This document shows, piece after piece, positions 45,589 through 58,935 of a DNA stretch of 64,000 nucleotides. Made by a program: the position numbers and the translations under genes. The notes beneath the pieces were generated by a model. That model did no database searches, was not told the DNA's origin, and worked only from the letters and a program-made list of their open reading frames with translations. Origin of the DNA: Cryptomeria japonica (Eukaryota; Streptophyta; Pinopsida; Cupressales; Cupressaceae); contig NC_081409.1 of the NCBI RefSeq assembly GCF_030272615.1, positions 528,362,291 through 528,426,290 of the forward strand, in the 5' to 3' direction. The first letter of the stretch is position 1. Every line of letters starts with the position of its first letter.

Positions 45589-48203
45589 ATGCCGGTTCAC
45601 ATAGCAAAGCACCGATTAGAGCGAGTCCGTTGATTCCAGCGGCCAGATGACTACGGACCAGTGGTATGTGAATTTGAATTTTTTATTTTTGTGCATTTTT
45701 TATATGTTTTTAGCTAGGTCCAAGTTGAGTCAAGACAATAGCACTAAAACTATATTTTTAGGGTTGTTGTCAACTAAATTAGCGCTATTGTGCTGCTATA
45801 GCGCTATTGTATAGTGGTTTTAGCACTTTTGTCAATAGTTGCGCTATTGTATAGTTGTTTTAGCATTGTTGGGTTTTTAGCGCTATTGCTTGGTCAATTG
45901 AGCACTTTTGTTGTGAGGTAGCGCTTGTGTGTAGTTAGAATAGCGCTTTTGTTAGGAAAAATAAAATGCCCCAGTGTGTGTAAACAAGAGTCTCTGGATG
46001 CCAATGATGGATGGATGGAGATGTGAGGTGAGCATTGTTTATAGCAGCCCTGATGAGACTTAGGTCATTAGGATAAATGCATGTTGAAGTCTAGGTGTGC
46101 CATGATTGCTTACCTGTTGAGACCCGAAGATACTTGATCAAAGTATTTGTTGATAGTCTAGGTTTAAACTTAAGAAAGTTTGAAATAAAACAACTGATGA
46201 TGATGGTTGATGCACTTGTGTAGGAGGATCTACGCATCTTACAAATGCACGAAAGACATCCCTCCACATAGGTGTTGCACGATCATTTGACCGAGGCCGA
46301 GGTGGATTGTATTGCAATGACCAACCTATATGACGTCATGTATATGCCCATGATTTAGACGAATCGCGAGTTGATCATAGCATTGGCAGAGTGATGGCAT
46401 AGTGAGACATGCTCATTTCACTTAGCACAGGGAGAGATGATAGTGACTCTGGAGGATGTATGGCACATCCTACACATTTCCATCCGAGGAGAGCTAGTGA
46501 GCTATGACCGAGCGTGGGGGACCCTAGCAGTGTAGAGATTTTTTGAGGAGGATGTCTATATTGATGATGGATTGATAGCCTGGGAGGACATAGCCATGTT
46601 GTATGAGCCATTACCAGCAGTGCTATCAGGGATTTTTGGGGGACTGCTATGCCTAGATAGACGATCACATGGGTAGGTTGTTGGTTGGGGTCAGGTGATT
46701 GAGCAGATGATTACAGAGGGGACCTGGTTTGCATGGGGACCGTGAGTGCTATCACAATTATATCAAGAGTTGCATGAGGTAGCTTACCGAGGAGTGAGCT
46801 CATTGGGAGTAGGGATCACTTTGCTACATATCTGGGCTTGGGAGCACTTACCGGTTACCCAACCAGTCAGTTTGAGATTCTGAGTAGTGGATTAGCCATA
46901 TGTATATATGTATGGTGGTATGATGAGTCAGCCCCACCTGGGGAAGCTAGAGTGGTGGCGGCAGGCACTGGATGACTTGGATACAGTGATCTGGAGGTCA
47001 TATATTGAGTGCGAGCCATGGGAGGATGATGCGGAGGCATTGTCGTATGTTTTTATGACTTGATTCCTCATTTGTAGGACACCCTACAATGTGGAGAGAT
47101 AGTTGCTAGGCAGAGTGTTGAGACAGTTTGGGCGGCGATAGGGGTTACCTAGTGGTTCGGGAGAGTATGCATCGGTGGTTCGAGAGAGGTACTTGTGGGG
47201 ACTAGTGTTACCCTATGATCAGGCGCTATCAGAGTTCCACACATTGTAGGCGAGACCATGGCAGATGAGGTTGGGGGTTGTAGATGCTGGGGTGTTAGAG
47301 GAGTATATGCATTACATCACGACACATCTGATTCCTTGGATATCAGATCTGGTAGAGCCGATCCTAGATTTTGAGGAGGATAAGGGACATAGACTAAGGA
47401 GGAGAGGAGGTCGCGGAGTAGTAGGTGGATGGGGGAGAGGGGATGGGGGTGATGGAGATGGTGGTGGTGGGGATGGAGGAGGAGGAGGAGGGGGTGGTGG
47501 TTTTGGAGGAGGTGGCAGATTCAGAGGTGGGGGTGGAGGTGGTGGGCGATTACAGCGGAGAGGGAGAGGTGGGAAGCCATTGCGGCTATCTCAGGGACCT
47601 TTGATGTAGGGAGGCATGAGGTTAGGTGGCAGGGATGCAGGTGAAGGACAGACACCTATGGATATAGAGGAGGGAGTGATGGGAGAGGGAGCCACTAGGG
47701 AGGCACCTATGGATATGGGGGAGGGAGCTATAGGTGGAGATCTGCAGGATCATATGATAGGATATTTGCAAACTTGTGTAGAGGATTTGGAGGTAGAGGT
47801 AGCAGCTAGAGATGTTCAGTTGTTTGCCCAAGAGTTAGAGCTAACTATGGTGCTGCGGGAGAGAGATCAAGTCATGGATAGGGTGATCTAGTTGCAGGAG
47901 AGAGTGCGGGCCTTGGAGGGAGTACAGGGACAGGGGCCATTTGTGGAGGCATTGGCGAGGGAGGTATAGAGAGCAGGTACAAAGGTTGAATACTGGCGGG
48001 ATCTATATGAGAAGGAGGTGCCATCTAGTCGACGGGCATTGAGTTATTCAGAGATGCGTCAGGAGAGATCAGAGCGGTCTCAGAGGATGTAGAGCAGTGG
48101 GGGTGTGATGGGTCCTCTACATAGAGATAGATCAGATGGTGCGGGGGCTAGTGGGGGAGCAGGTAGAGATGGGGGTGCAGCATCTGGTCAGAGAGGCATC
48201 TGA
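45589..48203 (+). pseudogene. Antisense spliced plant-mobile-domain gene in RLG-4
   Basis: Exon 1 is 45589-45663, exactly 75 nt as in RLG-2, ending at donor GTATGT. It shares the MP....H..ERVR pattern with the RLG-2 exon and has a TGA at codon 15. Exon 2 is 46224-48203, after acceptor TTGTGTAG, 659 codons in one frame with many stops but no frameshift. The first thirteen exon 2 codons align one-to-one with RLG-2. PMD landmarks: NRELIIALAE, WHILHIS, WGQVIEQMI, LGKLEWWRQALDDLD and VLRQFGRR. A Gly/Arg-rich linker follows (47400-47590), then a coiled-coil-like part (47750-47940) and a tail with GAGASGG. The function is unknown. The two copies share structure and end point, so the gene was present in their common ancestor or was acquired by both. 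Confidence 0.8.
45779..45955 (+). repeat. Intronic array of TTAGCGCTWTTG motifs in the RLG-4 antisense gene
   Basis: About nine copies on the antisense gene's sense strand, such as TTAGCGCTATTG, ATAGCGCTATTG, TTAGCACTTTTG and ATAGCGCTTTTG. All fall within the inferred intron 45664-46223. One further copy at about 45738 is in the opposite orientation. Confidence 0.8.
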
Positions 48204-50861
48204 GAGAGCATTTTGTATGCATGTATTTACATTGTTATTTTGGACTATGTCTTAGATGGCTCTTGGTAGCCGATATTTTGGACATCATCGTACTCTGATA
48301 CATGTATATTTTTGGTGATATGATATGATATATGATGAGATCCTATATTTTGTGATGATATGCATTTTGATGACATGTATGGATGTTTATGCAGGATGAT
48401 GATTGTATGATTTTATGCTCAGATGGATACTTTATACTTGCTATATGTATGTGTTTTTATGAGATGATTCCTATATGCACGTTTTTATGATGATTTATGC
48501 CTACATGATGTCTATATGCATATTGTATGATGTGATGCTAATATGTATATGCAGGTTTATATATGTGTGCATGATGTGTTGGTGATGTAATGCCTTATGT
48601 ATGTAATGCCATGATGGTTATGTGTGCATAATGCAATGATGATTATGATGGTACTTTGGATTTTTATGTTTTTATGAGACAATGAGATAATGATATGCAA
48701 TGAATGATTTATTTATGTAAATGCATCTAGATGTGTGTTAGATGGATGTAACAAATGTAAATTACAAATGTTGAAATGATGATTTCTAAATGAACGTATA
48801 TGGATAATATCTAAACCAATGTGGAAACAAATGGTTTTTTTTATGAGTCTAAATGGTGAAAAATATGATGAAGTGATAATGATAATGCAACTCATGGGTA
48901 ACTGCACCTTAATGTAATTTAAAAAGTAGAATGAATGCATTTTGTAATGAATCCTAAATGAAATGAAATGAATGAGTATAAGTATATACTAAATGGATAA
49001 ATGAATTCACTTTAACTAATGGATAGATAAATAAATTTATGCAACGATAAATGATGATAAATAATGATTGGTAATTAACACTAAATGAATGCATAGTAAT
49101 GGCTAATATAATCAAGGATAATTTTATCACATGAATGAATCTAAATGTCATGATTATGCGATGATGAAATGATATAATAAGACTAATGTCAACAAATGAT
49201 AATTAGCTATATGTAATTTTATGAAACTAAATGATATGAAATGTACTAAATGCAACTAAATGTAATGATGATGATATGATCATGATAGATGAATGCAAGG
49301 TTGTTTAGACTTTGCATGATGCACTGATGATGTATCAGAGTACTCTATCGTGATTGTATCCAAGACCAGCTCAATTTTCACATAACTGCTCACATTAACT
49401 TTGTTCACACTTGCATACAAAACCATGCATATCAATAATGAATGAGTAAATGGATGGGTGATATGCAACGGAATGCTATATAAATAGATGAGATGAAATG
49501 ATGATCCATAGTGCTTTATTTTCATCATTGAGCTTTGAAAATGTTGTAAGAAAATACAAGCAACTTGACATAATGATTCAAGATGACCTGAATAGTTCTT
49601 ACATGAATTTTGATATAGCAAGTTAATACAAGCAACTTGATATAATGGATCAAGTTGACCTGAGTATTGCTTGCGGAACAGACAAGGATTATCTCCTTTC
49701 ATGCATGACTTGGAACGTCCTCCTTGATCTTTTGTCGATCATATCCTGAGACAAGTTCATACCATAATCAGAGATAAACCATTTTGGATGAGGCAGTAGG
49801 AACCAAGGATGGAGCATGGTACCTGCAAGCAAGCAACATATATAAAGAATAAAGAATATGGACCCTCGATAATGGTTCATGCTCATATGGTCGAGGTATA
49901 TGCTGTAGTCATCAAATTATAGTGATCTATAACTGTATTTTGCCTATGATCACATAGCTTAGTGAACTTCCCATGTAGACACCATTAGTACATGCCCCAA
50001 TACTTCATCGGAATAATTCGCAGAAGATACACAAATAATGATGTACAAACCTGAATGAATAACCTACAAATCAACCAAGTACTTGATAGCTTAAACAAAA
50101 TTTTCTTGTCAAAGAAAAATGCCAGTTTGTCTTTGTTTTTGGTAAGGATACATCCTTATTAAGACAATTTGCATGTTTGATGTTGATTGTTTGGTTGATC
50201 GGATAAGTGGTCATCATTGGAGTATTTCACAATGTTTGGTTTGGTATCTGCTTTGAAAAATGTATGTATAGTGTGTTGCCATGTTTTTGTTTGTTTGATG
50301 TTTTTTGATGTTTTTGGATTTTGTGAGAGTTTTTTGAGTGTTTTTGGATTTTGTGAGACAATTTTCCAATATTTTTTGGTATGGTGATGATTGTTTTTGA
50401 ATGTTTTTGGATTTTGTGAGATAGTTTTGAATATAGAACTCAGTGAATCATAAAACAATGTAGTATTCACTTCCATCAACTAGATTAAGGGCATTGGCCC
50501 CGGTTTTAGACATGACTATGAAAAAGCGGGATGCAAAATGCATGAAGTACTATCCTTGATTGTAGATCAATAACAAGCCATGGTTTTGGACTGATGGATG
50601 AGTGAATGTAGTGAATGTGATCGCAATAAGTCTGAAAGACAATGGATTAATAGCCTTTACAAGTGGTGTCTGTTTGCCAGGTTTTCACCATCACACTTAC
50701 CCAAGGTGCCATCGGAGTGGTTGTTCACCATTTGGATGCATGAGTTTTCTTTACTATTTTAATTTTTTTGTATTTTCTTTAGGACGTTTATTTGAATGTT
50801 TTTTTTTTGGGTGTTTTTCCCGATATGCATGGGAGCTTGATGCTCTGTACAACTCATGTAT
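48204..50861 (-). other. RLG-4 spacer between pol and antisense gene
   Basis: 48250-49300 is low-complexity, rich in ATGATAT, AATGAA and similar words. 49300-50860 has no convincing frame. A TTTTTGGATTTTGTGAGA-type unit of about 35-45 bp recurs four times at about 50285-50430. Confidence 0.55.
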
Positions 50862-53800
50862 AAATTTTTTTAAGGTGCATGTTGTTGATAAGATCTGCTA
50901 GCGGTTCTCCTTCTAAAGTAGCCAACTGATATGCCCCAGACCCAAATACAGCAGTAATAACATATGGACCCAGCCAATTTGATTCAAACTTTCCTTGATG
51001 TTCTCAGTTTGGTTAGTTATGAGGATTCTCTCGAAGAACAAGATCACCTACCTAGAATGTATGAGGTTTAACCCGATGATTATAGCTTTTGCTCATGCGC
51101 TACTGATAGGCCTTGAGGTGATTGTATGTAGCTTATCGTTTCTCATCAAGTAGCTCTAAATCTTAGAGATGGGATATTTTGTATGCTTCATCATCTATGA
51201 GATTGTGTAAGGAAACTCGTAGAGATGGTATCTCAACCTTAATAGGTAAGATAGCTTCTACCCCATAGGCTAGTGAGTAGGGAGTTGCACCTATGGGGGT
51301 TCGAATGCTAGTTCGATATGCTCATAGTGTTGGATTAAATTGAACATACCAATCATGACTGACATCATTGACTATCTTCTTGAGGATTCTTAATATGTTC
51401 TTGTTTGATGCTTTGGCCTGACCATTGCCTTGTGGGTAATAGGGAGTGGAAAAGCAGTGCTGGATGTGGAATTTCTCACAGAGCTCATGAACATCTTGAT
51501 TTTTGAAAGGAAGTCTGTTATCTGTGATGATGGACATGGGTACACCATACTGACAAATGATGTAATTGAGGATGAATGAGGCGATCTGCTTGCCAGTGAC
51601 TTGGGTAAGTGGAATAGCCTTGATCTACTTTGTGAAGTATTCGGTGGCGGTAATAATGAATTTGTGGCCGTTGGATGAAGATGGATGGATTTTACCCAAA
51701 AGGTCTAGTCCCCATTGACAAAAAGGCCATGGTGTTGTGATTGGTTGCAATTCCTATGCTGGTGCATGTATCTAGTCTCCATGAAATTGGCATTTTTTGC
51801 ACTTTCTGAAAAAGTAGTAGGAGTCTTTTTCCATGGATGGCCAATAGTATCCAGTGTGCAAGAGTTTCTTGGCTAGTGACAAACCACTTGCATGAGTTCC
51901 ACAAATTAGTTCATGTACCTCTTCCAAGGCCTTTGTTATCTCATCCTATTCCAGACATCGAAGGAGAGTACCATCAAGACTACATCGATATAGGGTTTCA
52001 GCAATAATGGTACATCGAGCAGTTTGGCGAATGAAGGTTTATGTTGGTTATTTGATTGGTTAGGAGGAAGTGTGTGATTGTGGAGGTAGGTGTAAAACTC
52101 ACAGTACCATGGGGATTCAAAACCGATAAGGTGACATATCATCTCGGATTCAGGGATATCATAAGCGAGAATCCAAAGTTGTTCGACCAAGAACTCGTAG
52201 CATGTTGAATTATGCTGAAGATCTAGAAGAGATGCAATAGTAGCCATAGCATCAGCAGCTCAATTTTGATCTCTTGGTATCTGCTCAAAGGTGATAGTAG
52301 TAAATGATTCCTTTAGACTGTCCACCATTTATTTGTATGGCATGAGTTTGTCATCTTTAGTCTGATATTTGTCAGTTTCTTGTCGAATGACCAGTTAGGA
52401 GCTGCCATATACTTGTAGTTCTTGTAAATTCCATTGTATGGCTAGCCTGAGTCCTATGATCAAGGCCTCATACTCTGCTATGTTGTTTGTGCATGGAAAT
52501 GTGAGCCTGTAAGACTTCAGGATGCTGTCACCTTGAGGTGTGATAAACAGAATGCCTACCCCTGAGCCATGCCTAGTGTGTGAACCATCAAAGTATAGTT
52601 TCCATGGTTGTGCTGCTGTGACCATGAATATCTCTTCATCAGGAAAATTGTAAATGAGAGGATGATCGCCTATGAGGGGAGCATCGGCCAATTGATCTGC
52701 AATGACTTGACCCTTAATAGCCTTACGGTCCACATACTTGATGTAAAATTAACTGAGGATCATCACCCATTTGGCCAAGTGGCTAGTCAATGCTGCTTTG
52801 CTGAGTAATTACTTTAGCAGATCAATCTTTGCAATTAGTTGTGCTTTATGTGTCAACAGATAGTGCCTCAATTTAGTGGCTGCCAAGATTACTGCTAGGC
52901 AAGCTCACTCAACAGGTGTGTAATTGAGTTCATAGCCAACCAGTGTGCGAGAGATGTAGTAAATAACACACTCTTTCCCTTCTGCATTATGTTGTGCCAG
53001 TAATACACCCAATGTTGTATTTGTTGCTGATATATAGAGCAGTAAAGGCTTACTTGGATCTGGTGGGATCAGCAATGGTGTATTCATGAGATAGTCTTTA
53101 AGCATCCGAAATGCTTGCTGGCATCTGGTATCCCATTGAAAGTGGATTTTTTTGTGTAACAGGTGTGTAAAGGGGTGACACTTATCTGCCAGTTGTGCAA
53201 TGAATCTTCAGATGGATTGAAGCCATCCTTACAATGTCCTTAGCTGATTGATGTTCTTTGGTGGTGGCATGTCCATGATTGCTTTGACCTTTGCTTGAGA
53301 TAATGTATCCTAGAAGCTTCCCTGAGGTTACTCCAAAGACACATTTCTTTGGGTTGAGTCGCACATGATATTGTTCCAGTCTGTCAAAGATTTTCTCTAA
53401 TATTTCCAAATGACCTTCTCTTGTGAGTGATTTTGCCAGTAAGTCATCAACATAATCTTCCATTATGGTATGCATCATGTCATGGAAGATGGTGGTCATT
53501 TCTCATTGATAGGTCACTCCTACATTCTTTAGACCAAAAGACATTACATTTCAGCAGTATGTTCCCCATGGACATGTGAAGGCCATCTTATGTTGATCCT
53601 CTGGTGCGATCTTTATCTGATTGTATCCTGAAAAGCCATCCATGAGTGAAAGCATGGCATGTCCTGTTGTTAGGTCCACTATTATGTTGATGTTTGGTAG
53701 GGGGAAGTCATCTTTAGGACATGCATTGTTCAGATCTCTGAAGTCAGTACAGATACGGATGCCCCCATTTGGTTTGCCAACAGGCACAATATTGGATATC

Positions 53801-56640
53801 CACTCTGCATAATCAATTGGTCTGATAAAACCAACATCTAGGAGTTTCTTAAGTTCTTCTTTGACTAGTACTACAATCTGAGGATGCATCTTGCGAAGCT
53901 TCTGCTTGACAGGTTTGGCTCCTTCTACTATGGTGAGGTGATGCATGGCTAAATCAAGATCAAGCCCAGACATGTATGCATAGGACCATGCGAAGTTGAT
54001 ATGACGCTTCTGGAAGAACTCTACAAACTTAGGTTGTTCCTTTGGAGTTAAAAGAGATGCCAGATGTATGTGGTGAGGAGTTTTAGGAGTCCCCACATTG
54101 TATTCTTTGGTTTCCTCAATGAGAATTGTTGATCGTTCCTATTGTGTACTAGAAGGGAGAATGTCAAACCTTTCATCCTCCTGCACCTCAAAGAGGTTTT
54201 CACCATTGGATACACTCTTTCTTTTTACTTTTGTGGGATCAAACAATGCCACAGTGTGGTTTTCATTGGAAGATCCATGTTTTATTGTTATATTTTTGTA
54301 GCTGAAAGGTTTGGCATCCGCCCTGAAGTATGTTGTGCTATTAAGTTCTATGGTGAATCCAACTTTGTGATCCCCACTTGGTATGTTATCCCGTAGTTCC
54401 AAAAAGTCAATGATTGCCTCATGATTTTGGAAATGGTCAAGACATGGGGGATTAGGTTGATTCCATTTGATGAGTTCAGGATGGATAATGGGCATTACCT
54501 CATCGATTAGGTTAAGTTGGTTAGATGTATCAGTGAGGGTTAAGACATTGTGGTGAAGGTCGTTGATAGTACTCTCCCTATTAGAATTAGGCGTAGGATG
54601 TGACATAGGGTCTGTGGAAGATGTTTCTAGCTCAGGAACCCAAGAGGTCTTTATCTATGCTTCTCCGTAAACAAGGATGTCTTTGCGGGGTGGAGGTGGT
54701 GATGTGTCTTCCTCATCTAAAGTATTAAGTTGTATGGAATCAAATTCCCACTCATGTGAGTCAATTTCTGAGTCACTTTCCAATATCTGATTACCATACC
54801 ATACGAGGATATCCTTTGAGTTAAACACTGCAGGTGTGATCGGTTGATGTACCTTTGGAGGTGAAATGATTGGTGTTGCAGGAAGGATTATGGGGATCAA
54901 TGAATCCGATACGGGGAGTATCGGTAGTGTTGATTCTACTCCTCCTGCTGGAATTGCCAGTGGTGCTGATACTATGGTAGGTGCTGATAGAGTTGTTGCT
55001 GCTAATGGTGCTATTGATGTTATTGTTGCTGCTGAAGGGGTTGCTGGTTTGATTGGTGGGATGATTGGTGTCACAGATGGTTTTGTTGGGATTTTTAGCC
55101 TCAATGGGGCAGTTGCTATGGTGTTCGATGTTGCTTTTATAATCAAAGGTGACCTCTTTGTAATAGGCTGATATAGTGGTTTGGTGGGTTTCCCTTTGAA
55201 TATGAGCTTAGGAAGGATCTCCTTTTGAAAGCCTAGGCTAGTGTTATCTTTGGGTTTTAATTCTGGCTGCAGCGGTTCATGTTGTCCTTGCTTGCAAGGT
55301 CCCAAAGCACTCTGACCATCATAACCCATTCTTTGCATAATAAGAAGGCCTTTGCCATACTGATCTGTGGGAAGCTTAGCTTGTGGGATTTCTATGGTGA
55401 TAGGATATTTATAGATCCATTCTACTAAGTCCTCATCTCTGGTCTCTTCTTCTTGACTCTTTCCAAGGATGAACGATGTCAAAGTACATGCTGGCTTGAT
55501 CAGTGGTTGTTGAAGTAACCGTTGAGTTATACCATGAGTTCTAGGAGAAGTGGGCATTTGTCCAACACAAAAGAGTTGGCTAAGATTGTATTACCTAGGA
55601 CCTTCCTCTGCTATTTTAGTCTTGAGCTTCTCTTGCTTGGGTATAGTGGTGTTTGAACTGGAAAGAGAGGTTGGACTTATGTATGATGTGGATGAGATGG
55701 CTTCTCTATTGTTGGGAATGGTAATCTCTGGTTGATGACTAATATTATGACAATATGCAAAGGGGTTTGCATTGCCCAGGATTGTGATTTCTACACCATT
55801 ATGTGGGAACTTGATACACTGATAGTAGGTGGATGGAACGGCTTGCATGGTGTCTATCCAAGGTCTTCCTAACAATAAATTGTATGGTAGAGGAAGGTCC
55901 AGAACTTGACAGATGATGTGTTTCACCACAGGGCCCACTCGGATTGGTAGCACTACAACTCCTTTGGATGAACGCTTTACATCATCATAGGCTTTGATTG
56001 TGATCTTCTTGCGGGTATCCACTAATTCAATTGCATATCCCAAAGCTATGACTAATTGTAGAGTATAGATATTTAGGCTTGCTCCATTATCAATCAAGAC
56101 TCACTTTATCCTATGTTGGTTGATAAACCCTTCAATGTGTAGTGAGGCATTGTGAGGTTGTTGGAAGGATGAGTTGTCACTTTCAGAGAAAGTGAGACAA
56201 GGTGATGACCGTAGGTTTCCAACCATAGCTTGGAACTGATCTGTATTTAGGTTTGCAGGGACTGATGCCTCTTGGAGAGCTTGATCCAAAAGTGTTTTAT
56301 GGGATGGAGATAGGCGCAATAGCTCTAAGATAGATACACAAGGTTATACTACTTTGGGATAGATGGGGTGCCTTGTGGAGCTGCTTTTATGGTAATCTTA
56401 CTGCAATGTGTAACAACATTGCAAGTGGAGCTAGGATTTTTTATGGTTATAGTTGAAATTTGTTCACTGTCATCATATAGGTGATTCATAGTGTAATTAT
56501 ATGCGGCTTGCATATAATCATTAGTATCTGTGTTTCTCCCTGAAGTGGAAGGACCCCTTTGATCTTGTGATGGAAGTGGATTTTTAAACATGAGATGATC
56601 ATTGTTTGTTGTCTTTGGGTCATGTCCTTCAATTTTGATT
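50862..56640 (-). pseudogene. RLG-4 pol: protease, G-patch, RT, RNase H domains, integrase; broken
   Basis: On the minus strand: protease with a DNGA variant near 56090; a G-patch-like motif near 55360-55260 (YGKGLLIMQRMGYDGQSALG); a proline/threonine/isoleucine-rich spacer (55150-54850); RT at about 54000-53280 with YVDD near 53442-53454; a short deletion and frame change near 53285; degenerate gypsy RNase H (YISATN); archaeal-type RNase H with DGS and AEYEAL kept near 52590-52400; integrase from about 52000 with WGLDLLG and TDN. The third catalytic position reads K instead of E (QGNGQAKAS). Many stops break it. Coding ends near 50862, after a decayed GPY region. The order matches RLG-2. Confidence 0.85.
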
Positions 56641-58118
56641 TCACCTCGGTCAATAAGATCCTAAATAAGATCTTTCAATCTGTGACAATTTCTTGTTTTA
56701 TGCCCTTTCCCTTGATGGAAATCACAATGTTCAGTATCCCTCCACCATGAAGGTTTGACTTGAGGTTCATAATTTGATGTTTTGGGTAAGGTAACCATAT
56801 TTTTTAGAAACCAACTAACATAATACTATTTCGATGGGTTCCCCTAAGGGAGTGTATGTTCATTTTCGTTTAAAATTTTGTTGACATTGTCTGGGTTCCT
56901 CTTGAGATGTGTTGCATCCTTGATTTGGAGGAGCAATTGTGTTATTCTTTGGTGGGGGGTTCTGTCCTGCAAATTGAACCACAGGTTGTGCACTTTTGAT
57001 AGTTATTGCATCCACAACCCCATCATTGACGAAGTTTTTGTTTTTGTTCCAAAAGTTAGGCTTGTCACTATTGAAGCGTGGGCGAGGACCATCCTTTGGT
57101 TCATTATATATTTTGATAAGCCCCTTTTTTATGAGAGCCCACTCACATTTTAAGCCTTTTGTGATCATGTCATTGAAAGAGTCTATGTCTTTTACATCTA
57201 GGTGAATTCCATTTTGTCATTTAAGTTGGAAATAAATATTTCCACTAGTTCTTGTTCAGGTAACTGAAGAGAACGTCTGCTAGACATTTGATGCCATCGT
57301 TGTAGAAAGACTGAAAATAGCTCACCTAGTTTTTGTTTAGTGTTACATAGATCAGCCATTGTGATATCATGTTCAATGTTGTGTGAGTAATGTGCCAAGA
57401 TATTCTGGACTAGCTCTTCAAATGTCCTAATGCCACCTGGTAATCGGGAAAACCATGATGTGGTTGTTCCTCCCAAGCTTTGGGGGAAAAGTTGCATTAG
57501 GTATGTAACCTCATATGCCACTTTGAGGCAAGCTGAATGGAATTCTCTAACATAATCACAAGGATCTCCTTTTCCTCGGTACTTTTCGAACTTGGGTGTT
57601 TCAAACCCTCGCGGAAAAGGTGGCATATGAAGATTCCTATCAAAGGGATAGGGAAAAATGTCATTGAGTGGAAATTGATTAGTTTTTACACCACTATGAA
57701 GTTGTTGGGCGAGATTTTTGACTTGTTGCCACAACATGTCTATTTCATTTAGAGTAGGAGGAGGTGGGGGATTACCTTGATTAAGGTTATATCTGTTGTG
57801 ATCTCGACCTTTTTCATCCTCATTACAACTTTGGCATTTTGATGCTTGTCTTAGTTGTGCAACGTCAAAGTCAGAGGGTAGTTTAGTCCCCTCTTGAGCA
57901 AGTCTTAAAAAGTGAGCATCAACATTGCTCCTGAGTATTTCATCAAAAATTTTGTTAAAGAGAGGGTTGTGTTGTGCCCTTTCTATTGCTACAGGAGTAG
58001 GAGTACTTAGATTTTCATCATTTTAATTTCCTCCAAGGGCTTCTTGGAATTCATTGAGATTTTCCTCCTCTTCCTCTTCAATTTCTTGTTGTCTCGACCT
58101 GGATCTAGTATGAGCCAT
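56641..58118 (-). pseudogene. RLG-4 gag, interrupted
   Basis: It starts MAHTRSRSRQQ at ATG 58118, with an acidic stretch EIEEEEEEN. The Gag core is the open piece 57737-57198 (FPYPFDRNLHMPPFPRGF, LFPQSLGG, MADLCNTKQK), colinear with RLG-2 gag. The zinc motif CDFHQGKGHKTRNC lies near 56735-56690. Stops near 58023, 57198 and 56860 and possible frame changes break it. In RLG-2 gag starts one base after ORF1; here about 430 bp separate them. Confidence 0.82.
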
Positions 58119-58551
58119 TTTGTTTACAAGTTTTTGTTGAAGTTTGATGAAAATGATGATGAGTTGGTGATGGAATGAAAGATTGATGTTTGGTGAAGTG
58201 TTTTGCATATGGATCCCTAGCACTAAAGGTAAATGTTACCAAAGTTCTTTCTTGAATTGCTTGTTGTGTTGGATTGACAGAGTTTGATGTGATAAGGTGT
58301 AGAGGAATCTGAGATGTATTACAGACTCAACTACCTCGTAATGAGAGGATGCACTCATAGACTAGTTTTAACCTATGTAGAAATGTCTCTTAAGATGAGT
58401 TTATCCTAGATATAGAGACACTCTGAAAGTGATGTATTGTGTTTGATTCAAGCAATATTGAAATAGAACTTAGGACAAAAACCTTTTGATGTTTTGAGAG
58501 TTGGAATGGAGTTGATGAGATATGGATATCATAATGGATGAAATGTTAACT

Positions 58552-58935
58552 TCAATAAAAGCTTTGTGTCACATATGGGACAAATTCTTCCTCTTCTCTT
58601 TCAAGAGTTGGTGGTTCTTCCCGAGCTATGTTATATGTGATGCAAATGTCTAGAAAGAAGTCAGGATTGATCTTGCCTCCTTTGTTTTTGTGATAATTCA
58701 AAGCTCAATATTGTGTAAAAGCTCTACGGTTTAATGACTCTAGATCAAATTTGTTTGATTTCCCTTGAAGGTAAAGATGCATGTGACATAAGAAGGTTCT
58801 ATGAGAGACAAAGATTTGTCTATTAAGATAGAAGAATTTCCTCCTTTTTATAAGAGCCTTTGAGCTCAATTGTCTTTTCTTCAAGTTGATGTTTTGATGA
58901 AGATTCTTCTTTCTCAAGATGTGAAGAATGGTCAT
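58552..58935 (-). pseudogene. Upstream ORF1 of RLG-4, 127 codons with one stop
   Basis: ATG at 58935 to TGA at 58552, with one internal TGA at 58705. It is colinear with RLG-2 ORF1 from RKKNLHQNINLKK through ITYNIAREEPPT to FVPYVTQSFY, and only one codon shorter. It is located upstream of gag in the leader. It has no recognised domain, and is basic in the first half and acidic near the end, as in RLG-2. Confidence 0.7.

Noticed and set aside
47400-47590. G-rich tract considered as a stand-alone G-quadruplex control element
   Set aside because: It is in frame within the antisense gene and encodes the Gly/Arg linker that RLG-2 also has in the corresponding place. A quadruplex may still form, but there is no separate evidence.
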